A stretch of 64,000 nucleotides of DNA from positions 372,001 through 436,000 of the forward strand of contig NZ_FMAC01000002.1 of the NCBI RefSeq assembly GCF_900094555.1, read 5' to 3'. The notes below the pieces were generated by a model. The model had not been told where the DNA came from. It made no database searches and saw nothing but the letters and a program-made list of their open reading frames with translations. The translations under genes were made by a program, and so were the position numbers. Shown here one piece after another: positions 17,536-25,867 of this stretch; within the stretch, counting starts at the first letter, position 1, and every line of letters begins with the position of its first letter. The DNA is from Martinezella hainanensis (GTDB lineage Bacteria; Pseudomonadota; Alphaproteobacteria; Rhizobiales; Rhizobiaceae).

Positions 17536-18561
17536 ATGTTGAATCAAAAATTTCGTTCGCTTTGCCTGACTGCAGGCTTCATCGCGGCTATGTCCGTTTC
17601 GGCCTCGGCTGCCGATATCACAGGCGCCGGCTCGAGCTTCATCGCGCCAGTTCTGTCCAAGTGGGCCGAAGGCTACAAGGCTGCGACGAACAATGTCGTC
17701 AACTATCAGTCGGTTGGTTCGGGCGCCGGCATCAAGCAGCTCCTCGACAAGACCATCGTATTCGGCGCTTCGGACAAGCCGATGAGCGACGCTGACCTCG
17801 AGAAGAACGGCATTGCCCAGTTCCCGATGATTTCCGGCGGTATCGTCGTTTCCTATAACGTCGAAGGCGTAAAGCCGGGCGAACTCGTTCTCGACGGCAA
17901 GACGCTGGCCGACATCTTCCTCGGCAAGATCGCCAAGTGGGACGATGCAGCCATCAAGGCTCTCAACCCCGAAGTGAAGCTGCCGTCCACCGCGATATCC
18001 GTCGTTTATCGCGCCGACAGCTCGGGCACGACCTTTAACTTCACCGACTACCTGGCGAAGGTTTCGCCGGAGTGGAAGGAAAAGGTTGGTTCGAACACGG
18101 CAGTTGAATGGCCGGTCGGCTTCGGCGCCAAGGGTTCCGAAGGCGTTTCCACCACCGTCAACCAGACGGCCGGTTCGATCTCCTACGTTGAATATTCCTA
18201 CGTCGTCGCCAACCACATCGGTTTCGCGAAGATGAAGAACGCCGCCGGCAAGGTGATCGAGCCTAGCCTCGATACGTTCAAGGCTGCTGCTTCGAACGCC
18301 GATTGGGCCAAGGCCAAGAACTTCAACCTGATCATCACCAATCAGCCGGGCGAAAAGAGCTGGCCGATTGCTGCTTCGACCTGGGTTCTGCTCTACAAGA
18401 AGCCGGCCGATGCTGCTAAGAATGAAGAAGCTCTGAAGTTCTTCAAGTGGTCCTATGAGCATGGCCAGAAGGACGCGACTGCGCTGTCTTACCTCGCTAT
18501 CCCGGAAAATGTTGCCGAGATCGTCGAGAAGTCGTGGAAGACGGACTTCGGCACGAAGTAA
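17536..18561 (+). CDS. pstS: Periplasmic phosphate-binding protein
   Basis: A 341-residue PstS that delivers phosphate to the PstCAB transporter. It has a signal peptide cleaved near ASA-AD, the phosphate-contact segment [31 protein letters not shown], and [16 protein letters not shown], which supplies the Ser/Gly/Thr ligands. ATG 17536 gives a normal signal peptide; a GTG four codons earlier is also possible. A strong hairpin separates it from pstC. PHO box control is expected. Confidence 0.95.
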   Translation: MLNQKFRSLCLTAGFIAAMSVSASAADITGAGSSFIAPVLSKWAEGYKAATNNVVNYQSVGSGAGIKQLLDKTIVFGASDKPMSDADLEKNGIAQFPMISGGIVVSYNVEGVKPGELVLDGKTLADIFLGKIAKWDDAAIKALNPEVKLPSTAISVVYRADSSGTTFNFTDYLAKVSPEWKEKVGSNTAVEWPVGFGAKGSEGVSTTVNQTAGSISYVEYSYVVANHIGFAKMKNAAGKVIEPSLDTFKAAASNADWAKAKNFNLIITNQPGEKSWPIAASTWVLLYKKPADAAKNEEALKFFKWSYEHGQKDATALSYLAIPENVAEIVEKSWKTDFGTK

Positions 18562-18584
18562 TTTGTGCTGGGTGAGAAAGTTGC

Positions 18585-18611
18585 GGCGGACAGGGCATGG
18601 CCCTGTCCGCC
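18585..18611 (+). promoter_or_regulatory. Intercistronic hairpin between pstS and pstC
   Basis: A perfect 12-bp GC-rich stem (18585-18596 with 18600-18611) with an ATG loop and only three Ts after it. It lies 23 bases after the pstS stop and 26 bases before pstC. It likely ends part of the transcripts or protects the pstS 3' end, giving more binding protein than permease. Confidence 0.7.
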
Positions 18612-18637
18612 TTTCGTGACAGGACAAGGGGAAATCG

Positions 18638-19609
18638 ATGGCTGACGCGACTCAGACGGCTGGCTTCCAGGCACTGGATACCTCCGCCGCCACCAGAAAA
18701 TTCCGGATGCAGGATCGGATTTTCTATTTCATGACGCTTGGCTCGGCCGCTCTTGTCGTGCTTCTGCTGCTGGCAATCCTTGTTGTTCTCATCATCGATG
18801 CCCTGCCGACCTTCCAGGCCTTCGGGCTCTCGTTCCTCTGGGGAACGAAGTGGAGCGCTCCCGCCGAAATCTACGGCGCCGTGCCGGCAGTGGTTGGTAC
18901 CCTGGTAAGTGCACTCATCGCCATGTTGATCGCCGTTCCCCTGGGCATCGGCATCGCCATCTTCCTGACCGAGCTTTGCCCCGGAAGCCTGCGCCGCCCG
19001 ATCAGTACGGCGATCGAGCTTCTGGCCGGTGTTCCCTCGATCATCTACGGCATCGTCGGCCTCTTCATTCTCGTACCGCTGATGCAGAACTATATTCTGC
19101 CCTTCCTTATCATGACGATCGGCCAGGTGCCGGTGATCGGCCTGCTGTTCCAGCCGCCGGCGCCAGGCGTCGGCCTTTTGACCGCAAGCCTCGTTCTGGC
19201 TGTGATGATCCTGCCGTTTATCACCGCGATTTCCCGCGACGTGTTCAGCACCGTGCCGCCGATGCTGCGTGAATCCGCCTACGGCATGGGCATGACCACA
19301 TGGGAAGTGGCTCGCCATATCCTCATTCCCTATACACGTCGCGGTCTCGTCGGCGGCATCATGCTCGGTCTCGGCCGCGCACTCGGCGAAACCATGGCCG
19401 TCACCTTCGTTGTCGGCTCGGTGAGCCGCCTGCAGTCGTCGATCATCTCGCCGTCCACCACCATTTCCGCCCAGATCGCGAACAACTTCGGCGATGCCGA
19501 CGGTCTGCAATTGTCGAGCCTGATTGCGCTCGGCCTGCTCCTGTTCATCCTTTCCTTCTGCGTGCTTGCGCTGGCAAGGTGGATGATCGGCCGCGGCGAC
19601 TCGCATTGA
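18638..19609 (+). CDS. pstC: Phosphate ABC transporter permease PstC
   Basis: A 323-residue inner-membrane permease with about six helices. The cytoplasmic EAA loop reads ESAYGMGMTTWEVARHILIPYTRRGLVGG in two parts around residues 212-240, and ALGETMAVTFVVG is typical of PstC. The start has AAGGGGAAA six bases upstream. It pairs with PstA. pstA follows after ten bases, so the genes share one mRNA. Confidence 0.95.
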   Translation: MADATQTAGFQALDTSAATRKFRMQDRIFYFMTLGSAALVVLLLLAILVVLIIDALPTFQAFGLSFLWGTKWSAPAEIYGAVPAVVGTLVSALIAMLIAVPLGIGIAIFLTELCPGSLRRPISTAIELLAGVPSIIYGIVGLFILVPLMQNYILPFLIMTIGQVPVIGLLFQPPAPGVGLLTASLVLAVMILPFITAISRDVFSTVPPMLRESAYGMGMTTWEVARHILIPYTRRGLVGGIMLGLGRALGETMAVTFVVGSVSRLQSSIISPSTTISAQIANNFGDADGLQLSSLIALGLLLFILSFCVLALARWMIGRGDSH

Positions 19610-19619
19610 GGAAAAACCC

Positions 19620-20471
19620 ATGGAAAATGCAATTCGTCAGAACCTAGTGTCGAGGCGCTATGGAAAGAACCGGGTGATGATGGCCTTGTGCTTCCTCGCA
19701 GCCATCCTTGGTATATTCTTTCTCAGCGTGATCCTTGTAACCCTGGTTTTCCGCGGTGTGTCGGCGCTCAACTTCGACGTCTTCACCATGTCGATCCCGG
19801 CTCAGGGCTCGCGCGGTGGTTTGATCAACGCAATCTATGGCACCGTACTGGTCACGGGCTGTGCCATTCTGATCGCCGCGCCGATCGGCATTCTAGCCGG
19901 AACCTATCTGGTGGAATATGCCAACGGCTCCAAGATTGCCGAGGCAGCCAAGTTCCTCAACGACATCTTGCTCTCTGCACCCTCGATCATCGTCGGCGTG
20001 TTCGTCTACGGCGCCGTCGTTGTGCCCATGCACGGCAACTCCGCAATTGCCGGCATCCTCGCGCTGGCGCTGATAGCTCTTCCTGTCGTCAACCGCACGA
20101 CGCAGGACATGCTGTTGCTGGTGCCAAATGCGCTTCGTGAGGCAACTGCTGCGCTTGGCGCGCCGCGCTGGAAATCCATGATGATGGTGATCTACCGTTC
20201 CGCCTGGACGGGTATCCTCACCGGCATCCTGCTGGCCGTCGCCCGTATCAGCGGTGAAACCGCGCCGCTTCTCTTCACTGCCGGCTACAGCAAATTCATG
20301 AATGCGGGCCTGACCGGTCCGATCGCCACACTGCCGGTTGCCATCAACACGCTTGCAGCCGATCCTGGCGAGGATCTGAAGCAACTGGCCTGGGCCGGTG
20401 CGCTGATCATCACGGTTGCCATCCTTGTGCTTAACATCCTTGCCCGTGTCTTGAGTGGGCGCCGCCAGTGA
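19620..20471 (+). CDS. pstA: Phosphate ABC transporter permease PstA
   Basis: A 283-residue inner-membrane permease with six helices; EAA-type loop [20 protein letters not shown] and the late [18 protein letters not shown] motif identify PstA. ATG 19620 has GAGG seven bases upstream. It ends just before pstB. Confidence 0.95.
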   Translation: MENAIRQNLVSRRYGKNRVMMALCFLAAILGIFFLSVILVTLVFRGVSALNFDVFTMSIPAQGSRGGLINAIYGTVLVTGCAILIAAPIGILAGTYLVEYANGSKIAEAAKFLNDILLSAPSIIVGVFVYGAVVVPMHGNSAIAGILALALIALPVVNRTTQDMLLLVPNALREATAALGAPRWKSMMMVIYRSAWTGILTGILLAVARISGETAPLLFTAGYSKFMNAGLTGPIATLPVAINTLAADPGEDLKQLAWAGALIITVAILVLNILARVLSGRRQ

Positions 20472-20500
20472 CGCAGCCGCCGAACGATAGGAATGAGACC

Positions 20501-21334
20501 ATGAACATGAGCGACAGCAATTTCCAGAGCGTCAACGCACAGCCGGGGAAGGACGCTGCTTCCCAGTCGGATCTCGGCCTGGCGAAACTGGAGGTGAAGA
20601 ACCTCGATTTCACCTATCAGAACGGCCATCGCGTTCTGAAGAGCGTGAATATGAACATCCGCAAAAACGCGGTCACCGCCTTCATCGGCCCTTCGGGCTG
20701 CGGCAAGTCCACGCTGCTGCGCACCTTCAACCGCATGTATGATCTCTATCCGGGCCAGACGGTTGCGGGCGAGATCCTGCTCGATGGCCGCAACATCCTC
20801 ACCAAGGACGTCGATCTGAACGATCTGCGCGCCAAGGTCGGCATGGTGTTCCAGAAGCCGACGCCGTTCCCGATGTCGATCTATGAAAACGTCGCTTTCG
20901 GCATCCGGCTCTATGAGAAGATTTCCAAGGCGGAAATGGACGTCCGCGTCGAAGCGGCGCTGACGGAAACTGCGCTGTGGAGTGAAGTGAAGGAAAAGCT
21001 GCACCAGAGCGGGCTTGGCCTTTCCGGTGGCCAGCAGCAGCGCCTCTGCATCGCTCGTGCCATTGCCATTCGCCCCGAAGTCCTGCTGCTCGACGAGCCG
21101 ACCTCGGCGCTCGACCCGATCTCGACCGCCAAGGTCGAAGAACTCGTGTCGCAGTTGAAGGGCGATTTCACCATTGTCATCGTCACGCACAACATGCAGC
21201 AGGCGAGCCGTATCTCCGACAGCACCGCCTTCATGTATCTCGGCGAATTGATCGAATACGGCCAGACCGAGCAGATCTTCCAGGCGCCGAAGGTCAAGCG
21301 CACCGAAGACTACATCACCGGTCGTTACGGCTGA
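20501..21334 (+). CDS. pstB: Phosphate ABC transporter ATP-binding protein
   Basis: A 277-residue ATPase that powers PstCA. Walker A is GPSGCGKST, the Q-loop [18 protein letters not shown] is PstB-specific, the signature is LSGGQQQR and Walker [17 protein letters not shown] 20501 is preferred because AGGAA lies seven bases before it; a GTG at 20468, overlapping the pstA stop by four bases, would add 11 residues. Unlike the usual rhizobial order, no phoU or phoB gene follows: a terminator and a converging gene come next. Confidence 0.95.
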   Translation: MNMSDSNFQSVNAQPGKDAASQSDLGLAKLEVKNLDFTYQNGHRVLKSVNMNIRKNAVTAFIGPSGCGKSTLLRTFNRMYDLYPGQTVAGEILLDGRNILTKDVDLNDLRAKVGMVFQKPTPFPMSIYENVAFGIRLYEKISKAEMDVRVEAALTETALWSEVKEKLHQSGLGLSGGQQQRLCIARAIAIRPEVLLLDEPTSALDPISTAKVEELVSQLKGDFTIVIVTHNMQQASRISDSTAFMYLGELIEYGQTEQIFQAPKVKRTEDYITGRYG

Positions 21335-21364
21335 TACGGGGCCGAAGATTGCCGCACAATTTGC

Positions 21365-21394
21365 AAAGGCGCGCTGTTGAGGTGCGCCTTTTGC
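21365..21394 (+). terminator. Terminator of pstSCAB
   Basis: An 8-bp stem (AAAGGCGC with GCGCCTTT), 11-base loop and a T-rich end, 30 bases after the pstB stop. Confidence 0.7.
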
Positions 21395-21479
21395 GTTTGA
21401 GGATGGCTGTCTTTGTCCGGCGATTGCACGATGTGGTCAGGCTGAAAGCCTATCAGATAGGATGCGCCGGATGGGCCGG

Positions 21480-22733
21480 TTACATCCTGGCGAGCGTGCC
21501 CATTCGCCGCAAGGCGTGGATCTGGTCGTCGAGCGTCGGCACCAGTTCGCCTTCATCGGCTGCAGTCGTTGTGTCGGGCTCCCTGGCGGTCTCCATTTCA
21601 TTGAAGACGATGGTGCAGTTGCGGCCTGCGCGCTTGGCTGAGTATAGCGCGCGGTCTGCGAAGGAGACCAACCGGTCCCAGGTGACGGTGTCGCGCGGCA
21701 TGATCGCAACGCCGATGCTGACCGTCGCCGGCACCAGCGAGTGGCCGGCAAGCAGCGGCACGCGGCAGAAATCGGCGCGGATGGTTTCCGCCAGCGCTTC
21801 GGCCTGCGATTGCTCCTCTATTGGAACGAAGGCGACGAATTCCTCTCCGCCCATTCTGCCGAATGCGCCAGTGCGAGGCACGAACTGACGGGCGATACGG
21901 GCGAACTCGACCAGTACGGCATCGCCTGCCTGGTGACCATGGCGGTCGTTGATCTTCTTGAAATGGTCGAGATCGAACAGCAGCGCGGCGAGCTTCTGAG
22001 GCTGCTGCTGGCCGTTTCCGGCAAGGATATCGTAGCTTTCCTGCAGCCCGCGCCGGTTCAGAACTCCGGTCAAAGTGTCGGTGATGGAAATCGCCCGCCA
22101 GCGTTGTTCGGCGCGTTCCATGAGAAGCTTGCCGTTGAGGATGATGGCGACGATGATGAGCAGCGCATAGCCGAGTGCCATGTAGCCGCGATAGATCATG
22201 GCCTGCCCCAATGGCGGAGCCGTCAACACCATCCAGAGAGCCGAGCCGAAGCAGAAGCAGGCGAGTGTCACGAAAACGATGCCGAGCTGCCCGCGCGCCG
22301 GCTCGCGCCGGCCATCAGCCGGCTGGACGGCAAAGGCGAGCAGGGTCGCGCCGACGGCGCCTGCAAGATCGTAGACGATAATGCGATTGATGAAATTATC
22401 GGTGACCCAGGGCAGGCTGACGCCGATCAGCCAGAGCACAGGTGGCAGGAATGCCGACCATTCCAGCTTGCGCTTGTCCATGACACGGAAGCCGGCGATC
22501 CAGGCGCTTTCGCCAAGCAGCCCGACGGCATTGCCGATCTGGATCGACCAGATGTCGGGGATGACGCCGCGAGCTGCCACCAAGGCGAATCCCGCGGCGC
22601 TGACCGTGAAACCCAGAGCCCAGATCAAATAGGCGGGGGATTTGCGATCGTGCCGCCAGGCAAGAAGGAGAACGGTCGCCAAGGTGATGGCTTCCGAACA
22701 CCAGATGGTCAGGCCTGTGGTCATATTCAGCAC
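21480..22733 (-). CDS. Membrane-bound diguanylate cyclase (GGDEF)
   Basis: A 417-residue protein with about six to seven membrane helices (residues 5-205) and a C-terminal GGDEF domain (about 225-385). The active-site motif is GGEEF and the substrate Asp is present in LLFDLDHFKKIND, so it should make cyclic di-GMP. The RxxD product-inhibition site is missing: the five residues before the motif read AFGRM, with RTGA where RxxD is expected. GTG 22733 is chosen because GGAG lies ten bases before it; ATG 22724 is the alternative. The signal sensed by the membrane part is unknown. It converges on the pst operon. Confidence 0.85.
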   Translation of the reverse strand: MLNMTTGLTIWCSEAITLATVLLLAWRHDRKSPAYLIWALGFTVSAAGFALVAARGVIPDIWSIQIGNAVGLLGESAWIAGFRVMDKRKLEWSAFLPPVLWLIGVSLPWVTDNFINRIIVYDLAGAVGATLLAFAVQPADGRREPARGQLGIVFVTLACFCFGSALWMVLTAPPLGQAMIYRGYMALGYALLIIVAIILNGKLLMERAEQRWRAISITDTLTGVLNRRGLQESYDILAGNGQQQPQKLAALLFDLDHFKKINDRHGHQAGDAVLVEFARIARQFVPRTGAFGRMGGEEFVAFVPIEEQSQAEALAETIRADFCRVPLLAGHSLVPATVSIGVAIMPRDTVTWDRLVSFADRALYSAKRAGRNCTIVFNEMETAREPDTTTAADEGELVPTLDDQIHALRRMGTLARM

Positions 22734-23006
22734 GATCGGACATCTCCGCTGTTTTCGGTCCGTCGGCGCAAACAGCGCGACGATTTCCGCGATCGGCTCA
22801 TCCTTGCCCAATAAGATGGCAAGTTCCTTAAATGAGTTGGTAAATTTTGCCTGTGCTGGAGATCTCCGCCGGACCGGCACAAACCTTCATGCTTCCTTCA
22901 CCTTGCGACTGCGAATTGTAGTGGGTAGCAGATGGTGCGTCGCTACGGCGCCTTGGCATTCGAGGAGCCGTAGTTAGAAATGCTTTGTCAACGCTTCGTG
23001 GGGCAT

Positions 23007-23110
23007 TAGAGCAATTCCAGGAAAAGTGCGTAGCGGTTTTCCGTCCGGAGTTGCGAGACAACAAAGAGATTGAGCGGTTCAGAGATTCCGTGAAAAGCTA
23101 AACCGCTCTA
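23007..23110. repeat. RIME-like intergenic repeat
   Basis: About 104 bases bounded by TAGAGC and its inverted copy GCTCTA. It contains two internal palindromes: an imperfect one around GCAATTCCAGGAAAA and TTTTCCGTCCGGAGTTGC, and an 8-bp one, GAGCGGTT with AACCGCTC. Length and sequence style match the rhizobial intergenic mosaic element that is scattered in Rhizobium and Sinorhizobium chromosomes. It lies between the diguanylate cyclase and clpP. The rest of the 500-base gap (22734-23238) shows only the clpP promoter. Confidence 0.75.
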
Positions 23111-23139
23111 GTGCTTTTTGACGTTATGCTTTCGGGCGT

Positions 23140-23169
23140 CTTGAAGTGCAGGGCAGGGACACTCTATGT
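23140..23169 (+). promoter_or_regulatory. Candidate RpoH (heat-shock) promoter of clpP
   Basis: CTTGAA at 23140-23145, 16 bases, then CTCTATGT at 23162-23169. This resembles the sigma-32 pattern CTTGAA with CCCCATnT (or CYTATnT in alphaproteobacteria), about 70 bases before clpP. Confidence 0.5.
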
Positions 23170-23238
23170 AGGAGTAAAGGATTTTTACTCCGATTCCCGG
23201 CGTTTCCGTCGCCGGGGCAAGTTTGATAAAGGACGCAC

Positions 23239-23871
23239 ATGAGAAATCCAGTCGATACAGCTATGGCTCTGGTGCCGATGGTTGTCGAGCAGACCAACCG
23301 CGGGGAGCGGTCTTACGACATCTATTCCCGCCTGCTGAAGGAACGCATCATTTTCCTGACCGGACCGGTCGAAGACCATATGGCGACGCTGGTGTGCGCC
23401 CAGCTTCTCTTCCTTGAGGCCGAAAACCCGAAGAAGGAAATCGCGCTCTATATCAATTCGCCGGGTGGTGTCGTGACCGCCGGCATGGCGATCTACGATA
23501 CGATGCAGTTCATCAAGCCGGCCGTTTCGACGCTCTGCATCGGCCAGGCTGCCTCCATGGGATCGCTGCTTCTGGCCGCCGGCGACAAGGACATGCGTTT
23601 CGCAACGCCGAATTCCCGCATCATGGTTCACCAGCCTTCGGGCGGTTTCCAGGGCCAGGCTTCGGACATCGAGCGCCACGCACGCGACATCATCAAGATG
23701 AAGCGTCGTCTCAATGAAGTTTACGTCAAGCATTGCGGCCGGACCTATGAAGAGGTCGAGCAGACGCTCGATCGTGACCATTTCATGTCCTCGGATGAGG
23801 CCAAGGAATGGGGTCTGATCGACAAGGTGCTGACGTCGCGTACCGAAATAGAGGGTGAAAGCGCCTCGTGA
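23239..23871 (+). CDS. clpP: ATP-dependent Clp protease proteolytic subunit
   Basis: A 210-residue ClpP. The catalytic Ser106 lies in [14 protein letters not shown], His131 in [10 protein letters not shown], and the Asp in [12 protein letters not shown]; the N-terminus [21 protein letters not shown] carries the axial-loop residues. It forms tetradecameric barrels that degrade substrates unfolded by ClpX, the next gene. A hairpin of nine pairs with one G-T (23862-23886) covers the stop codon and may protect the mRNA end. Two or more ClpP copies are usual in rhizobia; this is the one linked to clpX. Confidence 0.97.
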   Translation: MRNPVDTAMALVPMVVEQTNRGERSYDIYSRLLKERIIFLTGPVEDHMATLVCAQLLFLEAENPKKEIALYINSPGGVVTAGMAIYDTMQFIKPAVSTLCIGQAASMGSLLLAAGDKDMRFATPNSRIMVHQPSGGFQGQASDIERHARDIIKMKRRLNEVYVKHCGRTYEEVEQTLDRDHFMSSDEAKEWGLIDKVLTSRTEIEGESAS

Positions 23872-23968
23872 TTAATCCACGGGGCGGTGACTTCTACGCC
23901 ACAGTTCTATCCCATTTGTGATCGAATAGGGGTTTAATGTGGAGCGGAACGCGGTAATAGTAGGCATT

Positions 23969-24000
23969 AATGCTATGTAGCGTTTTTGTGACATAGCATT
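23969..24000. promoter_or_regulatory. Palindrome between clpP and clpX
   Basis: Perfect 10-bp inverted repeat AATGCTATGT / ACATAGCATT with a 12-base centre, inside the 298-base gap between clpP and clpX. No T-run follows, so it is more likely an operator or mRNA structure than a terminator. The rest of the gap shows no gene. Confidence 0.5.
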
Positions 24001-24169
24001 CGGCATTCGAAGGGGGATTCGTTGCCACGCAGTTCCGGTTGGTTGCCTGGCCTGCGTTCAGTACCCTGAAGGGCGCCGCGATCTGCAAACGAGGGGCAGG
24101 TCCGGCGGGCGCATAGAGTGGACCGCAATTTCAATTTGGAAATTTGCGGCGTGCTGGAAGGAAAGTGAT

Positions 24170-25447
24170 ATGAGCAAAGTCAGCGGCAGCAACGGCGGCG
24201 ACTCAAAGAACACGCTTTATTGTTCGTTCTGCGGTAAGAGCCAGCATGAAGTCCGGAAGTTGATTGCCGGACCGACCGTATTCATCTGCGACGAGTGCGT
24301 CGAGCTATGCATGGACATCATCCGCGAGGAAAACAAATCCTCGATGGTGAAGTCCCGTGACGGTGTTCCGACCCCGCAGGACATCATCAAGGTTCTTGAC
24401 GAATACGTCATCGGCCAGCGGCAGGCGAAGAAGATCCTCTCCGTTGCCGTTCACAACCATTATAAGCGTCTCGCTCACGCATCGAAGAACGGTGACGTCG
24501 AGCTGGCGAAGTCGAACATCATGCTCGTCGGTCCGACAGGCTGCGGCAAGACCTATCTTGCCCAGACGCTCGCCCGCATCATCGATGTGCCGTTCACCAT
24601 GGCCGATGCGACGACGCTGACGGAAGCCGGCTACGTCGGTGAGGACGTCGAAAACATCATCCTGAAGCTGCTGCAGGCTGCCGACTACAACGTCGAGCGC
24701 GCGCAGCGTGGCATCGTCTACATCGACGAAGTCGACAAGATTTCCCGCAAGTCGGACAATCCGTCGATCACGCGCGACGTCTCGGGCGAGGGCGTGCAGC
24801 AGGCGCTTCTGAAGATCATGGAAGGCACGGTGGCTTCGGTTCCCCCGCAGGGCGGCCGCAAGCATCCGCAGCAGGAATTCCTGCAGGTGGACACGACCAA
24901 CATCCTCTTCATCTGCGGCGGTGCCTTCGCAGGCCTCGACAAGATCATCTCCGCCCGCGGCGAGAAGACCTCGATCGGCTTCGGCGCCACCGTCAAGGCG
25001 CCGGATGACCGCCGCGTCGGCGAAGTCTTGCGGGAGCTGGAGCCGGAAGATCTGGTGAAGTTCGGCCTCATCCCGGAATTCATCGGCCGTCTGCCCGTTC
25101 TGGCGACGCTGGAAGACCTCGACGAGGATGCGCTGATCCAGATCCTGTCCGAGCCGAAGAACGCGCTGGTGAAGCAGTATCAGCGCCTGTTCGAGATGGA
25201 GGACGTCGAGCTGACCTTCCACGAGGATGCCCTGCGCGAAATCGCCCGCAAGGCGATCGTCCGCAAGACGGGTGCCCGCGGTCTGCGCTCCATCATGGAG
25301 AAGATCCTCCTCGACACCATGTTCGAGCTGCCGGCCCTGGAAGGCGTGCGCGAAGTGGTCATTTCCGAGGAAGTGGTTCGCGGCTCCGCCCGCCCGCTCT
25401 ACATCTATGCCGATCGGCAGGAAGAAAAGGCCAACGCGACGGCCTGA
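24170..25447 (+). CDS. clpX: ATP-dependent Clp protease ATPase subunit
   Basis: A 425-residue ClpX. N-terminal zinc-binding domain with CSFC and CDEC (residues 18-43), AAA+ module with Walker A GPTGCGKT, Walker [10 protein letters not shown], the pore-2/RKH-region [10 protein letters not shown], the IGF loop that docks on ClpP (TSIGFGA), and a C-terminal sensor-2 GARGLRS. It unfolds tagged substrates for ClpP; in alphaproteobacteria ClpXP controls the cell cycle by degrading CtrA. The start has AAGGAAA seven bases upstream. Confidence 0.98.
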   Translation: MSKVSGSNGGDSKNTLYCSFCGKSQHEVRKLIAGPTVFICDECVELCMDIIREENKSSMVKSRDGVPTPQDIIKVLDEYVIGQRQAKKILSVAVHNHYKRLAHASKNGDVELAKSNIMLVGPTGCGKTYLAQTLARIIDVPFTMADATTLTEAGYVGEDVENIILKLLQAADYNVERAQRGIVYIDEVDKISRKSDNPSITRDVSGEGVQQALLKIMEGTVASVPPQGGRKHPQQEFLQVDTTNILFICGGAFAGLDKIISARGEKTSIGFGATVKAPDDRRVGEVLRELEPEDLVKFGLIPEFIGRLPVLATLEDLDEDALIQILSEPKNALVKQYQRLFEMEDVELTFHEDALREIARKAIVRKTGARGLRSIMEKILLDTMFELPALEGVREVVISEEVVRGSARPLYIYADRQEEKANATA

Positions 25448-25471
25448 TCCACCATCAGCGATCACGAATAG

Positions 25472-25503
25472 GAGGCTCGTCATCGACGGGCCTCTTTCTG
25501 TTT
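25472..25503 (+). terminator. Terminator of clpX
   Basis: A 10-bp stem with one G-T pair (25472-25481 with 25485-25494), loop ATC, then a T-rich run. It lies 25 bases after the clpX stop. Confidence 0.7.
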
Positions 25504-25760
25504 GAAAAATCGTGCAGTTTGCTGATAAAGTCTTGGATAAGCTTATTGGAATGCCGTCGGAACCGGTTGTGAAGAGCCCCTGCTGCAGCCATGATGGCAT
25601 GATTCTGGAGCACTAGGCGGACAGGGCGCAGGCCCGGCGTTTTCTCTTCGGATTTTAGCGTCGCCGGCAGTGTTCGAGTTGCCGGGTCTTGGTGTTTTGT
25701 TGTTGCGTTCCTCCTCGCGAATACGCGGGATCGTCGCCTTGTGGCGGGCGTTTCCTGTGA

Positions 25761-25789
25761 CTTGAAATAGGCAGTGTGAAGCTCCACTT
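25761..25789 (+). promoter_or_regulatory. Candidate RpoH (heat-shock) promoter of lon
   Basis: CTTGAA at 25761-25766, 15 bases, then CTCCACTT at 25782-25789, similar to the motif before clpP. It lies about 80 bases before the lon start. The remainder of the 420-base gap between clpX and lon contains only the clpX terminator. Confidence 0.4.
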
Positions 25790-25867
25790 GTTTACCAAGT
25801 GAGAGAGCCGGCTAAATCCCCCAAGCCGGCAGAGAGCCCGGGAACGGGACGACGGAAAGGAAATGAC

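Noticed and set aside
24305..25600. Long open frame antisense to clpX (431 codons)
   Set aside because: It is a shadow of the clpX codon pattern on the opposite strand. The same holds for long antisense frames over lon, pstB, the SbcC-like gene and metY.
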